Shown piece after piece: positions 1-8,800 of a stretch of DNA of 56,814 nucleotides; the stretch's first letter is position 1; every line of letters starts with the position of its first letter. A model generated the notes under the pieces. That model worked only from the letters and a program-made list of their open reading frames with translations. It searched no databases and was not told the DNA's origin. Source of the stretch: Candidatus Anaeroferrophillacea bacterium. Lineage in GTDB: Bacteria > Desulfobacterota > Anaeroferrophillalia > Anaeroferrophillales > Anaeroferrophillaceae. The stretch spans positions 1-56,814 of the forward strand of contig JAFGAM010000071.1 in NCBI GenBank assembly GCA_016933675.1. Direction: 5' to 3'. The translations under genes and the position numbers were made by a program.

Positions 1-204
1 ACCCACGCCTGCCTCGGCGACATCGCCGCCTTCGAGAGCGCCGCCCGCTGCTGTCAGCGCGATTGCTGGCTGGCGCTGCGCCGCGCCGCAGCACTTTCAA
101 CCGACCTGCTGCCGGTGCCACTCAAGGCCGGGATGCCCCTTACCTGCCGGCAGTACCGCGCCAACCCGAGCTGCATGGGAAAAGAGTGTCCGTTACGTGG
201 CTGA
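1..204 (+). CDS. C-terminal fragment of an unidentified Cys-rich protein
   Basis: An open frame enters from the left edge and ends with TGA at 202-204, giving the last 67 residues of a protein whose start lies outside the window. The fragment has seven cysteines, including a CCQRDC cluster near residue 17 and a C-terminal group (CRQY, SCMG, KECP). These could be metal ligands, but I do not recognise the family. It lies 94 bp upstream of the hydantoinase-like gene on the same strand and may belong to the same transcription unit. Just after the stop there is only a weak stem (AGCCG/CGGCT) followed by a short T run at about 206-229, which may not terminate transcription. Codon usage and GC content look like the neighbours. 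Confidence 0.5.
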   Translation, partial: THACLGDIAAFESAARCCQRDCWLALRRAAALSTDLLPVPLKAGMPLTCRQYRANPSCMGKECPLRG

Positions 205-298
205 AGCCGGGAAAAACGGCTCAGGTTTTTGCTGGACTGCCTGACGCCGGACGTGGTAGAAAATCCACGATCGAACCCATTTCCGACGGGAGTACCCC

Positions 299-1972
299 AT
301 GCTGCTCGGCATCGATGTCGGCGGAACCCATACCGACGCGGTCATGATCGCCACCAACGGCATCCATGCCGCCGCCAAGGTACCCACCGACCATGAAGAC
401 CTGCTCGCCTCGGTGAACGCGGCCATCGGCGAAATCCTGCGGGATGTCGACCCGGACGCGATCCGGCAGATAAACCTCTCCACCACCCTCACCACCAACG
501 CCATTATCGAAGAAAAGCTGGAACCGGTGGGCATGCTGGTAACCGGCGGACCGGGGATCGCCCCGGGACACTACACCATCGGCCGCCACTTCCACCTGCT
601 CAGAGGCGCCATCGATCACCGCGGCACCGAGCAGGAACCGCTGCCGGACGCCGAACTGGATGCCGCCGTCGAAGCCTGCCGCGCCGCCGGGGTGCGGGTC
701 TTCGGCGCGGTCACCAAGTTCTCGCCGCGCAATCCGGTCCAGGAGGAACAGATCGTCCGCCGGCTCCAACCCGACGCGGATTTCATCAGCATCGGCCACA
801 CCCTGTCCGGCCGCCTCAACTTTCCCCGGCGGGTAGCCACCGCCTTCTACAATTCCGCCGTCTGGCGCGCCTATATCGACTTCATCGACGCGGTCGAAAC
901 CGGCGTCCGGAAACACGGCATCAGCGCCCGGATGGACATCCTCAAAGCCGACGGCGGCACCATGCCGGCGGCGGTCTCCCGCACGGTGCCGGTACAATCG
1001 ATCCTCTCCGGACCGGCGGCCAGCATCATGGGCATCGTCGCCCTGTGCGACATCGACGAAGACGCCGTCATCCTCGATATCGGCGGCACCACCACCGACA
1101 TCGCCGTCTTCGCCGACGGCGCGCCGCTGGTCGAACCCGACGGCATCGCCATCGGCGGCCACCCGACCCTGGTGCGTGCGGTAATTACCCGCTCCATCGG
1201 CATCGGCGGCGATTCCGAGGTGGTCGTCGAAAACGGCGATCTTCGTATCGGCCCCCGACGTCGCGGTCCGGCGCTGGCCTGCGGCGGCCCGGTGCCGACC
1301 CTCATCGACGCCGGTAACGTCACCGGCACGGCTCAGGTCGGCAACCCCACCGCGTCGGCCGCCGGATTCCGTGAACTGGCGGCGGCCACCGGCATCGACC
1401 CGGAAGAACTCGCCCGGCGGGCCATCGCCCGGGCGATGGAACAGATCCGGGATGCTGCCCACGGCCTGGTGACCGAGCTAAACGCCCGCCCGGTCTACAC
1501 CATCCACGAACTGCTCACGGGCAAAACCCTGAGCCCCCGGCAGGTATACGTCATGGGCGGCCCGGCGGCGGTGCTGGCGGAACCCCTCGCGCAGGCCTTC
1601 GGCCTGCCGGTCACGGTGCCCGCCCGCCATGCGGTGGCCAACGCCATCGGCGCGGCGCTGACCCGCACCACCATGGAGATCGAACTGCTGGCGGACACCG
1701 AACGCAAGGAGCTTTCGATCCCGAACCTCGATATCCGTCAAAAAATTTCTTTTCAGTTCACCCTCGCCGACGCCGTTGCCGCCGGCCGCGAACACCTGCT
1801 GGCCTTCCTGCGACGACAACAGATCGAAGACATCGATGATGACATGATCCAGGTCGTCGAGGCGGATTCCTTCAACATGATCAGCAACTACTTCACCGTC
1901 GGTCGGAACATCCGCGTCAGTTGCCAGCTGAAGCCGTCGATCCGCGCCGCCTACCGCGAGGCCGTGCGATGA
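299..1972 (+). CDS. Hydantoinase/oxoprolinase family protein (HyuA-like, ASKHA fold)
   Basis: This 557-residue protein opens with the phosphate-binding signature GIDVGGTHTDAV (residues 4-15). A second ASKHA-type motif, DIGGTTTDIAVF, lies near residue 260, and GGPAAVLAEP near residue 420. These mark the hydantoinase A / oxoprolinase N-terminal family, whose members use ATP to open cyclic amides (hydantoins, 5-oxoproline) or carboxylate ketones. At 557 residues it is shorter than the ~690 residues usual for HyuA, and no HyuB partner follows. The substrate therefore cannot be named. GGGAG at about 287 precedes the ATG. The TGA overlaps the ATG of the deacetylase-fold gene (ATGA at 1969-1972), so the two are translationally coupled and probably act on related amides. 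Confidence 0.85.
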   Translation: MLLGIDVGGTHTDAVMIATNGIHAAAKVPTDHEDLLASVNAAIGEILRDVDPDAIRQINLSTTLTTNAIIEEKLEPVGMLVTGGPGIAPGHYTIGRHFHLLRGAIDHRGTEQEPLPDAELDAAVEACRAAGVRVFGAVTKFSPRNPVQEEQIVRRLQPDADFISIGHTLSGRLNFPRRVATAFYNSAVWRAYIDFIDAVETGVRKHGISARMDILKADGGTMPAAVSRTVPVQSILSGPAASIMGIVALCDIDEDAVILDIGGTTTDIAVFADGAPLVEPDGIAIGGHPTLVRAVITRSIGIGGDSEVVVENGDLRIGPRRRGPALACGGPVPTLIDAGNVTGTAQVGNPTASAAGFRELAAATGIDPEELARRAIARAMEQIRDAAHGLVTELNARPVYTIHELLTGKTLSPRQVYVMGGPAAVLAEPLAQAFGLPVTVPARHAVANAIGAALTRTTMEIELLADTERKELSIPNLDIRQKISFQFTLADAVAAGREHLLAFLRRQQIEDIDDDMIQVVEADSFNMISNYFTVGRNIRVSCQLKPSIRAAYREAVR

Positions 1973-3312
1973 GCACCGACCACCGCCGTCTGGGAATCAT
2001 CTTCTTCCCGGCCTATGACTGGGCCATCGACGCCACCCACCCGGAACGGGAGGAGCGTCTGCTCTACACCCAGGACCAGCTCCGCGAAGAGGGCATCTTC
2101 GACCTGCCGGGGATTTCCGAGCACAAGCCGGAGGTCGCCACCGCCGGGATGATCGAACGGGTGCATTTCTGCATCCCCGAGGTGGACGCGGTCACCACCC
2201 CGTCGCACCTGATCGCCGCCGGTGGCGCCGTCACCGCCGCCCGGCTGGTAATGGAAAAAAAGGTCGACCGGGCCTTCGCCATGGTACGCCCGCCGGGGCA
2301 CCATGCCATGAAGGTAGTCCACGGCAACCGCGGCTTCTGCAGCCTCAACAACGAGGCGGTGCTGGTGGAGTACCTGCGCGAGGAATGCGGCGTGCGGCGC
2401 ATCGCCATCGTCGATACCGACTGCCACCACGGCGACGGCACCCAGGACATCTATTGGCACGACCCCGAGGTTCTGTTCATCTCCCTGCACCAGGACGGTC
2501 GCACCATCTTTCCGGGCACCGGCTTCGTCCGGGAAAACGGCGGCCCCAACGCCATCGGCGCCACGGTCAACATCCCCCTGCCGCCGCAGACCGGCGACGA
2601 AGGGTTCCTCACCGTCATGGAGCGGGTGGTGCTGCCGATCCTTGAGGCATTCAAACCCGAGATCGTCATCAATTCCGCCGGCCAGGACAACCATTACACC
2701 GATCCGATCACCAACATGAGCTTCTCGGCCGCGGGTTACGCCCGTCTGAACGAGATGCTCAACCCCCATATCGCCGTCCTCGAGGGGGGCTACGCCATCC
2801 AGGGCGCCCTGCCCTACACCAACCTCGGCATCTGCCTGGCAATGGCCGGGCACGACTTCTCCGCCGTCCGGGAACCGGACTACGACCCTGAACGGCTGCG
2901 GCAATCGGCCCGGGTCAGTGAATACATCGACACCCTCTGCGCCCAGGTGATGGAACTGCACCGCCGGCCGCCGGCGCCGGCCGGCACCCCGGGGGAGTTC
3001 GCCGTACGGGACAAATCGATCTACTACGACACCGACGGCATCACCGAGGAACAAACCGAACGGGTGCTGATCTGCCGCGCCTGCGCCGGTCTCAGGATTA
3101 TCGAGACCCGCGCCTCCAGCTTTCCCCTGTCCATCTGCATCGAAATCCCGTTTGCCGCCTGCCGTTCCTGCCGGGAGGCGGGGGAAAAGCACCTGCGTGA
3201 AGCCAAGAACTCCCTGCGCTATCGCCTCATCAAGCTCATCGACCGACCGGGAAAGAACGTCGAAAGCTTCTCGGATCAGGATGTATCGCCGCGCAGCAAA
3301 TATTTTTTCTGA
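1969..3312 (+). CDS. Histone-deacetylase-fold amidohydrolase with C-terminal Cys extension
   Basis: A 447-residue arginase/deacetylase-superfamily enzyme that should hydrolyse N-acyl amides with zinc. The catalytic set is complete: the His pair in RPPGHHA (111-112), the metal ligands of DTDCHHGDG (D151, H153), the third ligand D240 in SAGQDNH, and the catalytic tyrosine in EGGYAIQG (Y275). Bacterial relatives act on acetylpolyamines, acetoin-related or other acyl substrates; the substrate here is unknown. After the catalytic domain (to about residue 330) comes an extension of about 115 residues. It contains CRAC and CRSC spaced about 30 residues apart, which could form a zinc ribbon. The ATG at 1969 overlaps the hydantoinase stop codon. 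The run-on frame to 1921 is upstream read-through only. Confidence 0.88.
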   Translation: MSTDHRRLGIIFFPAYDWAIDATHPEREERLLYTQDQLREEGIFDLPGISEHKPEVATAGMIERVHFCIPEVDAVTTPSHLIAAGGAVTAARLVMEKKVDRAFAMVRPPGHHAMKVVHGNRGFCSLNNEAVLVEYLREECGVRRIAIVDTDCHHGDGTQDIYWHDPEVLFISLHQDGRTIFPGTGFVRENGGPNAIGATVNIPLPPQTGDEGFLTVMERVVLPILEAFKPEIVINSAGQDNHYTDPITNMSFSAAGYARLNEMLNPHIAVLEGGYAIQGALPYTNLGICLAMAGHDFSAVREPDYDPERLRQSARVSEYIDTLCAQVMELHRRPPAPAGTPGEFAVRDKSIYYDTDGITEEQTERVLICRACAGLRIIETRASSFPLSICIEIPFAACRSCREAGEKHLREAKNSLRYRLIKLIDRPGKNVESFSDQDVSPRSKYFF

Positions 3313-3640
3313 GCCGGTCTGAAAAACCAGCGCGAAAATGCTGTCACTGCGAGGGCGACAACAGGATCACGCCCTGCCGGCAGCAGCGAAACCGCTGCCC
3401 CGGACAGCGCCGCACCATCCTGCCACGCCGACCGGCGGGTTCACCCCCCGAGCCCCGCTGCCTGTCCCGGTATCTGATGCATCGGACCCATCTGGTACAT
3501 CTGGCGCATCAGACGCATCAGGCATATCGGGTACATCTGGTTCATCGGGTGCGTTATCGCCGCCACAACCACGGGCCCGACCCTCCCGCCACACATACAT
3601 TATCCCGATAAGACCCCTGCAAAACATCGACACAAACAAT
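3313..3640. other. Intergenic stretch without a gene (contains a 9-bp tandem repeat)
   Basis: No credible coding sequence is seen between the deacetylase-like gene and the next promoter. Frames that stay open here do so only because of the repeat at 3471-3551. No convincing terminator follows the deacetylase stop. Confidence 0.6.
3471..3551. repeat. Nine-unit 9-bp tandem repeat (minisatellite-like)
   Basis: Nine consecutive 9-mers fit the pattern YATCNGRNN: TATCTGATG, CATCGGACC, CATCTGGTA, CATCTGGCG, CATCAGACG, CATCAGGCA, TATCGGGTA, CATCTGGTT, CATCGGGTG. Because the unit is three codons, all frames stay open and give Ser/Asp/Gly/Thr-rich or Pro/Asp-rich triplets. There is no supporting ribosome site or start, so it is treated as non-coding. 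Confidence 0.85.
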
Positions 3641-3669
3641 TTGACCCTATGATATCAATAACTTATAGT
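3641..3669 (+). promoter_or_regulatory. Sigma70-type promoter for the 3727 gene
   Basis: TTGACC (3641-3646), a 17-nt spacer and TATAGT (3664-3669) match the housekeeping consensus well. The predicted start near 3676 leaves a leader of about 50 nt before the ATG at 3727. This supports independent transcription of the secreted protein. Confidence 0.6.
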
Positions 3670-3726
3670 CGTCCCCGACGAAAAGAACAGGAGTTCTCGC
3701 ACAATCTATTCCAAAGGGGACAACAC

Positions 3727-4623
3727 ATGCGTTACAATCGGATTTTTCTCCTCGCCCTGGCACTGACACTGCTGACCGCGAGTCAGGTACGGGCCGGCGC
3801 CTGGACCATGCCCAGGGGCAAACTCTACGCCCGCCTGGCCTACAGCCAGTACGATGCCGACCGGTTCTTCGATCTCAACGGCAATTCCCAGCCTTATTCT
3901 CCGGGCGACGGGAAAAAGCGGGACTTCGAGTACAAGGAAAAGAAGAAGTCCATCTACCTGGAATACGGCGTGTGGGACCGGTTGACAATGATCACCGCCC
4001 TCGACTACAAGGAATGCCATTTCACCTACCTGGCCAACTCGGTGCGGGTCGGTCCCCAGGTGGGCGTTGACAAGGCGGCCTATTCCTCCGGCCTGGCGGA
4101 TGTCCAGTTCGGGTTGAAATACCAGGTATGGTCATGGGAAAAGGGGGTTTTGTCGGTCCAGGGGCTGATGAAAACCGGCGAGGCCTACGATCACCGGCAC
4201 ACCGGCCCCCTGGACATCCAGTTGGGTGATGCCCAGGACGATTACGAATTCCGTCTGCTCTACGGTCAGTCGCTCTACCCGACCATCCCCGGCTACTGCA
4301 ACCTCGAGGCCGGCTACCGCGTCCGCTCCCAGGCGCCGTCGGATGAGTTCCGCTACCTGGCCGAGTTCGGTCTCGATTTCGGCCCCCACGCCTATGCCCG
4401 GGCGAAGTTCAGCGGCACCATGAACACCGGCGACGGTGATGCCTACTCCGGCCAGGTGGATGCCAACGGCAACGAGATTGACCTTGGCACCCTGGAGGTG
4501 GTAATGGGAATCAAGGTCAGCGAACGCTGGGGCGCTGAACTGGGCTACACCGATGATGTTTTCGGTGAAAGCACCACCAACGGCTCCACCTGGACCGCGG
4601 CACTGACCTTCTACGGCCTGTAA
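3727..4623 (+). CDS. Secreted/outer-membrane beta-barrel-like protein
   Basis: A 298-residue protein with a clear Sec signal peptide: positive N-terminus (MRYNR), a hydrophobic core, and likely cleavage after ASQVRA near residue 22. The mature part is rich in alternating aromatic/polar stretches (KLYARLAYSQY, EFRLLYGQSLY, YARAKFSGTMN, WGAELGYTDD). This pattern fits a small outer-membrane beta-barrel, and it ends in FYGL, near the aromatic C-terminus typical of barrels. I do not recognise a specific family. The ATG at 3727 has AAAGGGG just upstream and is chosen over the in-frame start at 3649 because the signal peptide begins there. It is a stand-alone gene with its own promoter; it converges with the phosphodiesterase gene on the other strand. 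Confidence 0.75.
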   Translation: MRYNRIFLLALALTLLTASQVRAGAWTMPRGKLYARLAYSQYDADRFFDLNGNSQPYSPGDGKKRDFEYKEKKKSIYLEYGVWDRLTMITALDYKECHFTYLANSVRVGPQVGVDKAAYSSGLADVQFGLKYQVWSWEKGVLSVQGLMKTGEAYDHRHTGPLDIQLGDAQDDYEFRLLYGQSLYPTIPGYCNLEAGYRVRSQAPSDEFRYLAEFGLDFGPHAYARAKFSGTMNTGDGDAYSGQVDANGNEIDLGTLEVVMGIKVSERWGAELGYTDDVFGESTTNGSTWTAALTFYGL

Positions 4624-4710
4624 TCGCTACCTGATGACGGCGCGATGGAAGCGCCAAAATCAGCTGTTCTCCCCGCCGTAAGGCAACCACACCGCTCGCC
4701 CTCGCCAACG

Positions 4711-4754
4711 GAAAAAAACGCGCCGGGAGATCATCAGGAATCTCCCGGCGCGTT
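4711..4754 (-). terminator. Rho-independent terminator of the phosphodiesterase gene
   Basis: Perfect 14-bp arms (AACGCGCCGGGAGA at 4717-4730 and its complement at 4741-4754) enclose a 10-nt loop. On the minus strand the stem is followed by a run of T (the A run at 4712-4718). The polarity therefore serves the gene ending at 4882. Confidence 0.85.
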
Positions 4755-4881
4755 ATCGTTCAAACACCAATACCGACAGCGCTTTGAACGGTGCCGTTAC
4801 CAAAGGTTCCGACCTCACCCGCCCGGCAGCGGCAACGCCGGGAAGCGGATGACAAACCGAAAGCAGCGTCGACCCCGGCGC

Positions 4882-5448
4882 TCAGGAACCGCCGTAGCCC
4901 AGAGCCGCCAGCTCCTCACCGTTTTCCAGATCGATGATGACCACGGTCTTCTGCAGCGTGTCGACCACCGCCACCGACCCGTTCAGATGATCCTTGGGCA
5001 GGGCCGCGGAACCCGGGTTGATGTGGACGATATCGTTTTCCCGCTTCAGGTTGCGGATGTGGGTGTGTCCGGTGACGAGAAAATCGGCCCTAAAACGGTG
5101 CGCGGTCTGGAGCTGATCCTGGAGGGTACCGTGGTCGCCGTGCATGATGCAGTAACGCAGTCCTTCCATCTGCACGAAAGCCATGGGAGCATGGATCGGA
5201 TAGTTGAGCACCGTCTGATCGACGGCGGAATCGCAGTTGCCCCGGGCGATCACCAGCGGCACCGGGCAACTGTTCAGGAGATCGGCCAGCCGGGCGGTAT
5301 GGTAACCAAAAGGAAAGGGATTGCGGGCTCCATGGTACAGCAGGTCACCGGCATGAAAGATCATATCGACATCGAGAAACGGACCGTCCATGGCCTGCTT
5401 CCACGCCGCCACCGAACCATGGGTATCACTGATGATCCCGATCTTCAT
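4882..5448 (-). CDS. yfcE: YfcE/MJ0936-type metallophosphodiesterase
   Basis: A 188-residue calcineurin-like phosphoesterase. The metal-binding motifs are in order: SDTHG near the N-terminus, HAGDL, ARGNCD, then MHGDHG and TGHTHI towards the C-terminus, followed by NPGSAA. Enzymes of this family cleave phosphodiesters such as bis-pNPP with Mn, and some act on 2',3'-cyclic nucleotides; the physiological substrate is usually unknown. GGAGG sits 9 nt before the ATG at 5448 (MKIGIISDTHG). The ATG at 5457 touches the GGAGG directly and so is less likely. It is a single gene with its own terminator downstream. Confidence 0.88.
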   Translation of the reverse strand: MKIGIISDTHGSVAAWKQAMDGPFLDVDMIFHAGDLLYHGARNPFPFGYHTARLADLLNSCPVPLVIARGNCDSAVDQTVLNYPIHAPMAFVQMEGLRYCIMHGDHGTLQDQLQTAHRFRADFLVTGHTHIRNLKRENDIVHINPGSAALPKDHLNGSVAVVDTLQKTVVIIDLENGEELAALGYGGS

Positions 5449-5694
5449 GTCACGCATCCTCCGTCGGCATCAGGAAAACAACGGGTTGTCTTTCCGGGCA
5501 CGGATATACCTGGTGCAGCGTAAAAAACAACCACCCGTCCGGGAATTCCGGCCGCTACCGCAGCCGTTCCGGTTTCACGACGAATTCCCCCGGCTTGGCG
5601 GAGAAACGGCGCAACAACGGGCACCCCGCGGTCAATCACGCCGACTACCACACCACGCCGAAGATGGGGTGGTCAGGAAAACATCGTCATACAG

Positions 5695-6639
5695 TCAATT
5701 ATAACCCGGGCCGGGCGGTTTGCAAATACGCCCGACTTCAGCCGCAAGAATTTCCGCCACCCGCCGGTCAAGCACCAGCATGAAATGCCCGACGTCATCG
5801 ACGACAACCTCCCGCGCCCCCGCCCAGCGGCCATGCTCGTTGGGAATCACCAGCTCGTCAAAACGCGAGTAGACGCCGCAACGGTGGTACGCGACCGCTT
5901 CCTCCGCCCGCGCCAGTTCACCGAGCAGCTTCGATCCGGGGCGCATCTCCCGGGCCGCGGGGCCCATTCCCAGGGACCACAGCATGGTGCCCCGATGCGG
6001 TGAACCGAGGGCAATCACCCCACGCAGCGGCAGCCGGTCGGCATCCCACTCCCGCGCCGCCGCCCGGCACACCATCCCGCCCATGCTGTGCCCCAGGAGC
6101 ACCACCGGGGTTCCCGCCGGCACACAGCGGCTGATATGATCCCGCAACATCGCGGCATGTTCAACGATGGCGCGGCGGCAGTCGGCGACATCGAACAACA
6201 GGGTGCAAAACCCGGCCCGCCGCAGCCGCCGGGCAAGGGGCCAGAGACACCCGGTGGTCATGAGGTAGCCGGGCACCATGACCACCACCGGCGGGACTGA
6301 ACTTCCCCCGGTTTCCGGCGTTTCGGGCACCGCCGCCATCCCGACCCCGGTTCCGGGCTGCGACCGCGGCCCGCCGACTTGCCGCTCACCCCGGCGGGAC
6401 ACCCGACCGGCACCCCAGAGAAACAGCATGGGAATACTGCTGAAACACTCACGCACCAACGGTCGGACCAGCCGCCACGGCAGCAATGCGGGGAAAAACC
6501 CGGCCGGTGCCGAAAAGCCCGGCCGATTACTGATCTCCAGCCAGCGGATGGCATAGGCCGAAAGCCGCATGAGTACCAGCCAGAAAATCAGCGATGCCGT
6601 CACCATGACCATGATGAACACAACCATGAGAAAGATCAT
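5695..6639 (-). CDS. Membrane-anchored alpha/beta hydrolase (lipase/esterase-like)
   Basis: This protein of about 314 residues begins with a hydrophobic N-terminal segment (about 25 residues, MIFLMVVFIMVMVTASL), a probable membrane anchor. An alpha/beta-hydrolase domain follows: the strand/oxyanion region VVVMVPGYLM, the nucleophile elbow GHSMGG, an acid region around SRFDELVIP, and a C-terminal His in DVGHFMLV. The Ser-Asp-His set is complete, so it is likely an active esterase or lipase facing the periplasm. It is the last gene of the lipid A block, next to lpxB: TTG at 6648 would overlap the lpxB stop, while ATG at 6639 is the conservative start. A role in lipid turnover is inference from position only. 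Confidence 0.75.
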   Translation of the reverse strand: MIFLMVVFIMVMVTASLIFWLVLMRLSAYAIRWLEISNRPGFSAPAGFFPALLPWRLVRPLVRECFSSIPMLFLWGAGRVSRRGERQVGGPRSQPGTGVGMAAVPETPETGGSSVPPVVVMVPGYLMTTGCLWPLARRLRRAGFCTLLFDVADCRRAIVEHAAMLRDHISRCVPAGTPVVLLGHSMGGMVCRAAAREWDADRLPLRGVIALGSPHRGTMLWSLGMGPAAREMRPGSKLLGELARAEEAVAYHRCGVYSRFDELVIPNEHGRWAGAREVVVDDVGHFMLVLDRRVAEILAAEVGRICKPPGPGYN

Positions 6640-6644
6640 TACCG

Positions 6645-7850
6645 TCAAAACCGCACCGCCCCCCCGCTTCTCCCGGTGCCGGGTAGCAGCCTGATGATCT
6701 CGGTCGCGGCGCGGTCGGCGCCGCCGGCGCTACCCAGCCGCCGCTTTACCTCGACCAGATCCGCCACCATGCGTTCGTACCGCCCGCGGTCGGTCATCAG
6801 GGCGTGCAATTCGTCAAACAGCCGCCGGGAGGTCACCTCGTCCTGGATCAGCTCCGTCACCACCTTGCGACCGGCAACCAGGTTGACCAGGCTGATGAAC
6901 GGCACCGAGATCAGCATCCGTCCCACCCGGTAGGACAGCGGCGCGAGGCGGTAAACCACCACCATCGGCACCCCGGCAAGCGCGGTTTCAAGGGTCGCGG
7001 TGCCCGAAGTCACCACCGCCGCCGCGGCGTGGGGCAGACAGGCGGGAAGCGACTCCCGCACCAGCCTGACCGCGGAACGCAGATCGGCGGGGATCATCTC
7101 CTCCAACACCCGCTCGTCAAGCGATGGCGCAACGGGAACGAGAAACTCCTGCGCCGGAAAGATCGCCCGCACCATGGCGGCCGCTTCCAGCATCACCGGG
7201 AAGAGGCGCCGCACCTCGCGATGCCGGCTGCCGGGCAGAAGGGCAACGTAGGGCCTTTTTTCCCGCGACGGGGGCTGATAATCGATGAACTCGTCCACCA
7301 GGGGATGCCCGACGTAGGTCACCTCGACCCCGTAGCGGCGGTAGAATTCCGCCTCGAAGGGCAGGATCACCAGCATGCGGTCCACCAGCCGGCGGATTCG
7401 GTGTACCCGCCGCCGTCGCCAGGCCCATACCTGCGGGCTGATGTAGTAGACCAGCGGGATACACAGCCGCTTTACCGCCGGTGCCACGAGATAGAGATTG
7501 AAATCCGGGAAATCGATCAGCACCACCAGGTCCGGACGCCGTTCCTTGAGGATCTTGAGAACCGTGCGCCGGCCCTCACGGATTGCCGGCAGTTTCTCCA
7601 GCACCTCGGTAATCCCGACCACCGCCAGCTTCGCCGAGGGGTAAATCAACGACACCCCGGCGGCGGCCATGCGCATCCCGCCGACACCCAGCAGTTCCAC
7701 CTCCGGCTGTAGACGCTGCAACGCCCGGGCGAGGGTGGCACCGTGCAGATCGCCGGAATCCTCCCCGGCGATGATCAGGATGGTCGGCGACCGACCACCG
7801 TCAGCGCCGCGGGCCGCCGGGCTGCTGCCGCTCCCACTGGCCATCGGCAT
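6645..7850 (-). CDS. lpxB: Lipid-A-disaccharide synthase
   Basis: LpxB (401 residues) is a peripheral inner-membrane glycosyltransferase. It joins UDP-2,3-diacylglucosamine and lipid X into the lipid A disaccharide. Signature segments are IIAGEDSGDLHGA near the N-terminus, then DFPDFN, YYISPQVWAW, PFEAEFYRRYGV, YVGHPL, LLPGSRHREV, and SGTATLETAL with P-M-V-V-VYR after it. The ATG at 7850 lies inside the 3' end of the Gfo/Idh gene (50-bp overlap). No closer in-frame ATG or GTG precedes the conserved ILIIAGE, so the overlap seems real. The extra ~20 N-terminal residues are not part of the usual family core. The gene is cotranscribed with lpxA and fabZ. Confidence 0.95.
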   Translation of the reverse strand: MPMASGSGSSPAARGADGGRSPTILIIAGEDSGDLHGATLARALQRLQPEVELLGVGGMRMAAAGVSLIYPSAKLAVVGITEVLEKLPAIREGRRTVLKILKERRPDLVVLIDFPDFNLYLVAPAVKRLCIPLVYYISPQVWAWRRRRVHRIRRLVDRMLVILPFEAEFYRRYGVEVTYVGHPLVDEFIDYQPPSREKRPYVALLPGSRHREVRRLFPVMLEAAAMVRAIFPAQEFLVPVAPSLDERVLEEMIPADLRSAVRLVRESLPACLPHAAAAVVTSGTATLETALAGVPMVVVYRLAPLSYRVGRMLISVPFISLVNLVAGRKVVTELIQDEVTSRRLFDELHALMTDRGRYERMVADLVEVKRRLGSAGGADRAATEIIRLLPGTGRSGGAVRF

Positions 7851-8796
7851 TCGTCTCCTGCAGAGCTATGGTTTCCTTGATCCGCCAGGCGGCCTGCAGG
7901 GCCGCCAGCCCGTCGCTTCCGCTGACCACCGGCGGTCGGCCGGTACAAACGGAAGCGACAAAATCGGCGATCTCCAGCTTGAGGGAATCCGCGGCGGGAA
8001 ATTCTTTTTTGTGAAAATCGATACGGGGAATGGGGTCGTAGTAATCGATCTCTTTCCGGCGGCACTGCACCAGGGTGAAATTAGCGAAATCAACCGAAAA
8101 ATAGCTGTCCAACTGAAACACCCGCAGTTTGCGCTCACGGTTCAGCGACACCCGGCTGGCGGTAAGGTTGCACACCGTACCATCGACGAAATGGAGCCGG
8201 ACATTGGCAATGTCCACCCGTTCGGAAAGCACCGGCACACCGACGGCAAAGACCTCGCGGATGGGGCTCCTGACCAGGCTGAGCACCAGGTCCAGATCGT
8301 GAATCATCAGGTCGAGGACAACGTCGATATCGACGCTGCGGAAGGTGAACGGCGAGAGCCGATGCACCTCGATAAACCGGGGCTCCCGGATCTCCTCCAC
8401 CGCCGCCGTGAAGGCGGGATTGAAGCGCTCGAGATGGCCGATCTGCAGCACCAGGGCACGCGCTGCGGCCAGCGCCACCAGCCGCTCCGCCTCGTCGGGG
8501 GTGGCGGCAATGGGTTTCTCCAGCAGCACATGCACGCCGGCTTCCAGCGCCAGGCTCCCGACGCGAAAGTGGTCGCTGGTAGGCACCGCCACCGACACCG
8601 CGTCCACCGCTGCGAGCAGGGAAGGCAGATCCGTAAACACCCGGGTACCATACCGGCCGGCGATCTCCGCCGCCCGCCCGGGATCGGCATCAACCACCCC
8701 CACCAGATCGGTATCGGGCAGGCCGGCGTACTTCTGGGCGTGGTACTGGCCCAGATGACCAACCCCGACCACGCCGACTTTAAGCTTTGCGGTCAT
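7801..8796 (-). CDS. Gfo/Idh/MocA-family oxidoreductase of the lipid A cluster
   Basis: A 331-residue NAD(P)-dependent dehydrogenase with an N-terminal Rossmann fold (VGVVGVGHLGQYHAQKY), the conserved EKPIA motif near residue 95, and a GFO/IDH C-terminal domain. It lies between lpxA and lpxB, four bases after lpxA. In Acidithiobacillus and Leptospira a protein of this family (GnnA, UDP-GlcNAc 3-dehydrogenase) works with the aminotransferase GnnB to make 3-amino-sugar lipid A. No GnnB-like gene is in this window, so the GnnA role is only a hypothesis. Homologues at the same position are, from memory, common in Desulfuromonadia. The 3' end overlaps the lpxB start by 50 bp. Confidence 0.85.
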   Translation of the reverse strand: MTAKLKVGVVGVGHLGQYHAQKYAGLPDTDLVGVVDADPGRAAEIAGRYGTRVFTDLPSLLAAVDAVSVAVPTSDHFRVGSLALEAGVHVLLEKPIAATPDEAERLVALAAARALVLQIGHLERFNPAFTAAVEEIREPRFIEVHRLSPFTFRSVDIDVVLDLMIHDLDLVLSLVRSPIREVFAVGVPVLSERVDIANVRLHFVDGTVCNLTASRVSLNRERKLRVFQLDSYFSVDFANFTLVQCRRKEIDYYDPIPRIDFHKKEFPAADSLKLEIADFVASVCTGRPPVVSGSDGLAALQAAWRIKETIALQETNADGQWERQQPGGPRR

Positions 8797-8800
8797 GCGG

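Noticed and set aside
1951-3192. A 413-codon open frame antisense to the deacetylase-fold gene, and a similar one at 221-1462
   Set aside because: Gly/Asp/Val-rich shadow translations opposite genes with full catalytic motifs.
3338-3652. Open frame with Ser-Asp-Gly-Thr repeats
   Set aside because: Kept open by the 9-bp tandem repeat; no ribosome site and no conserved flanks.
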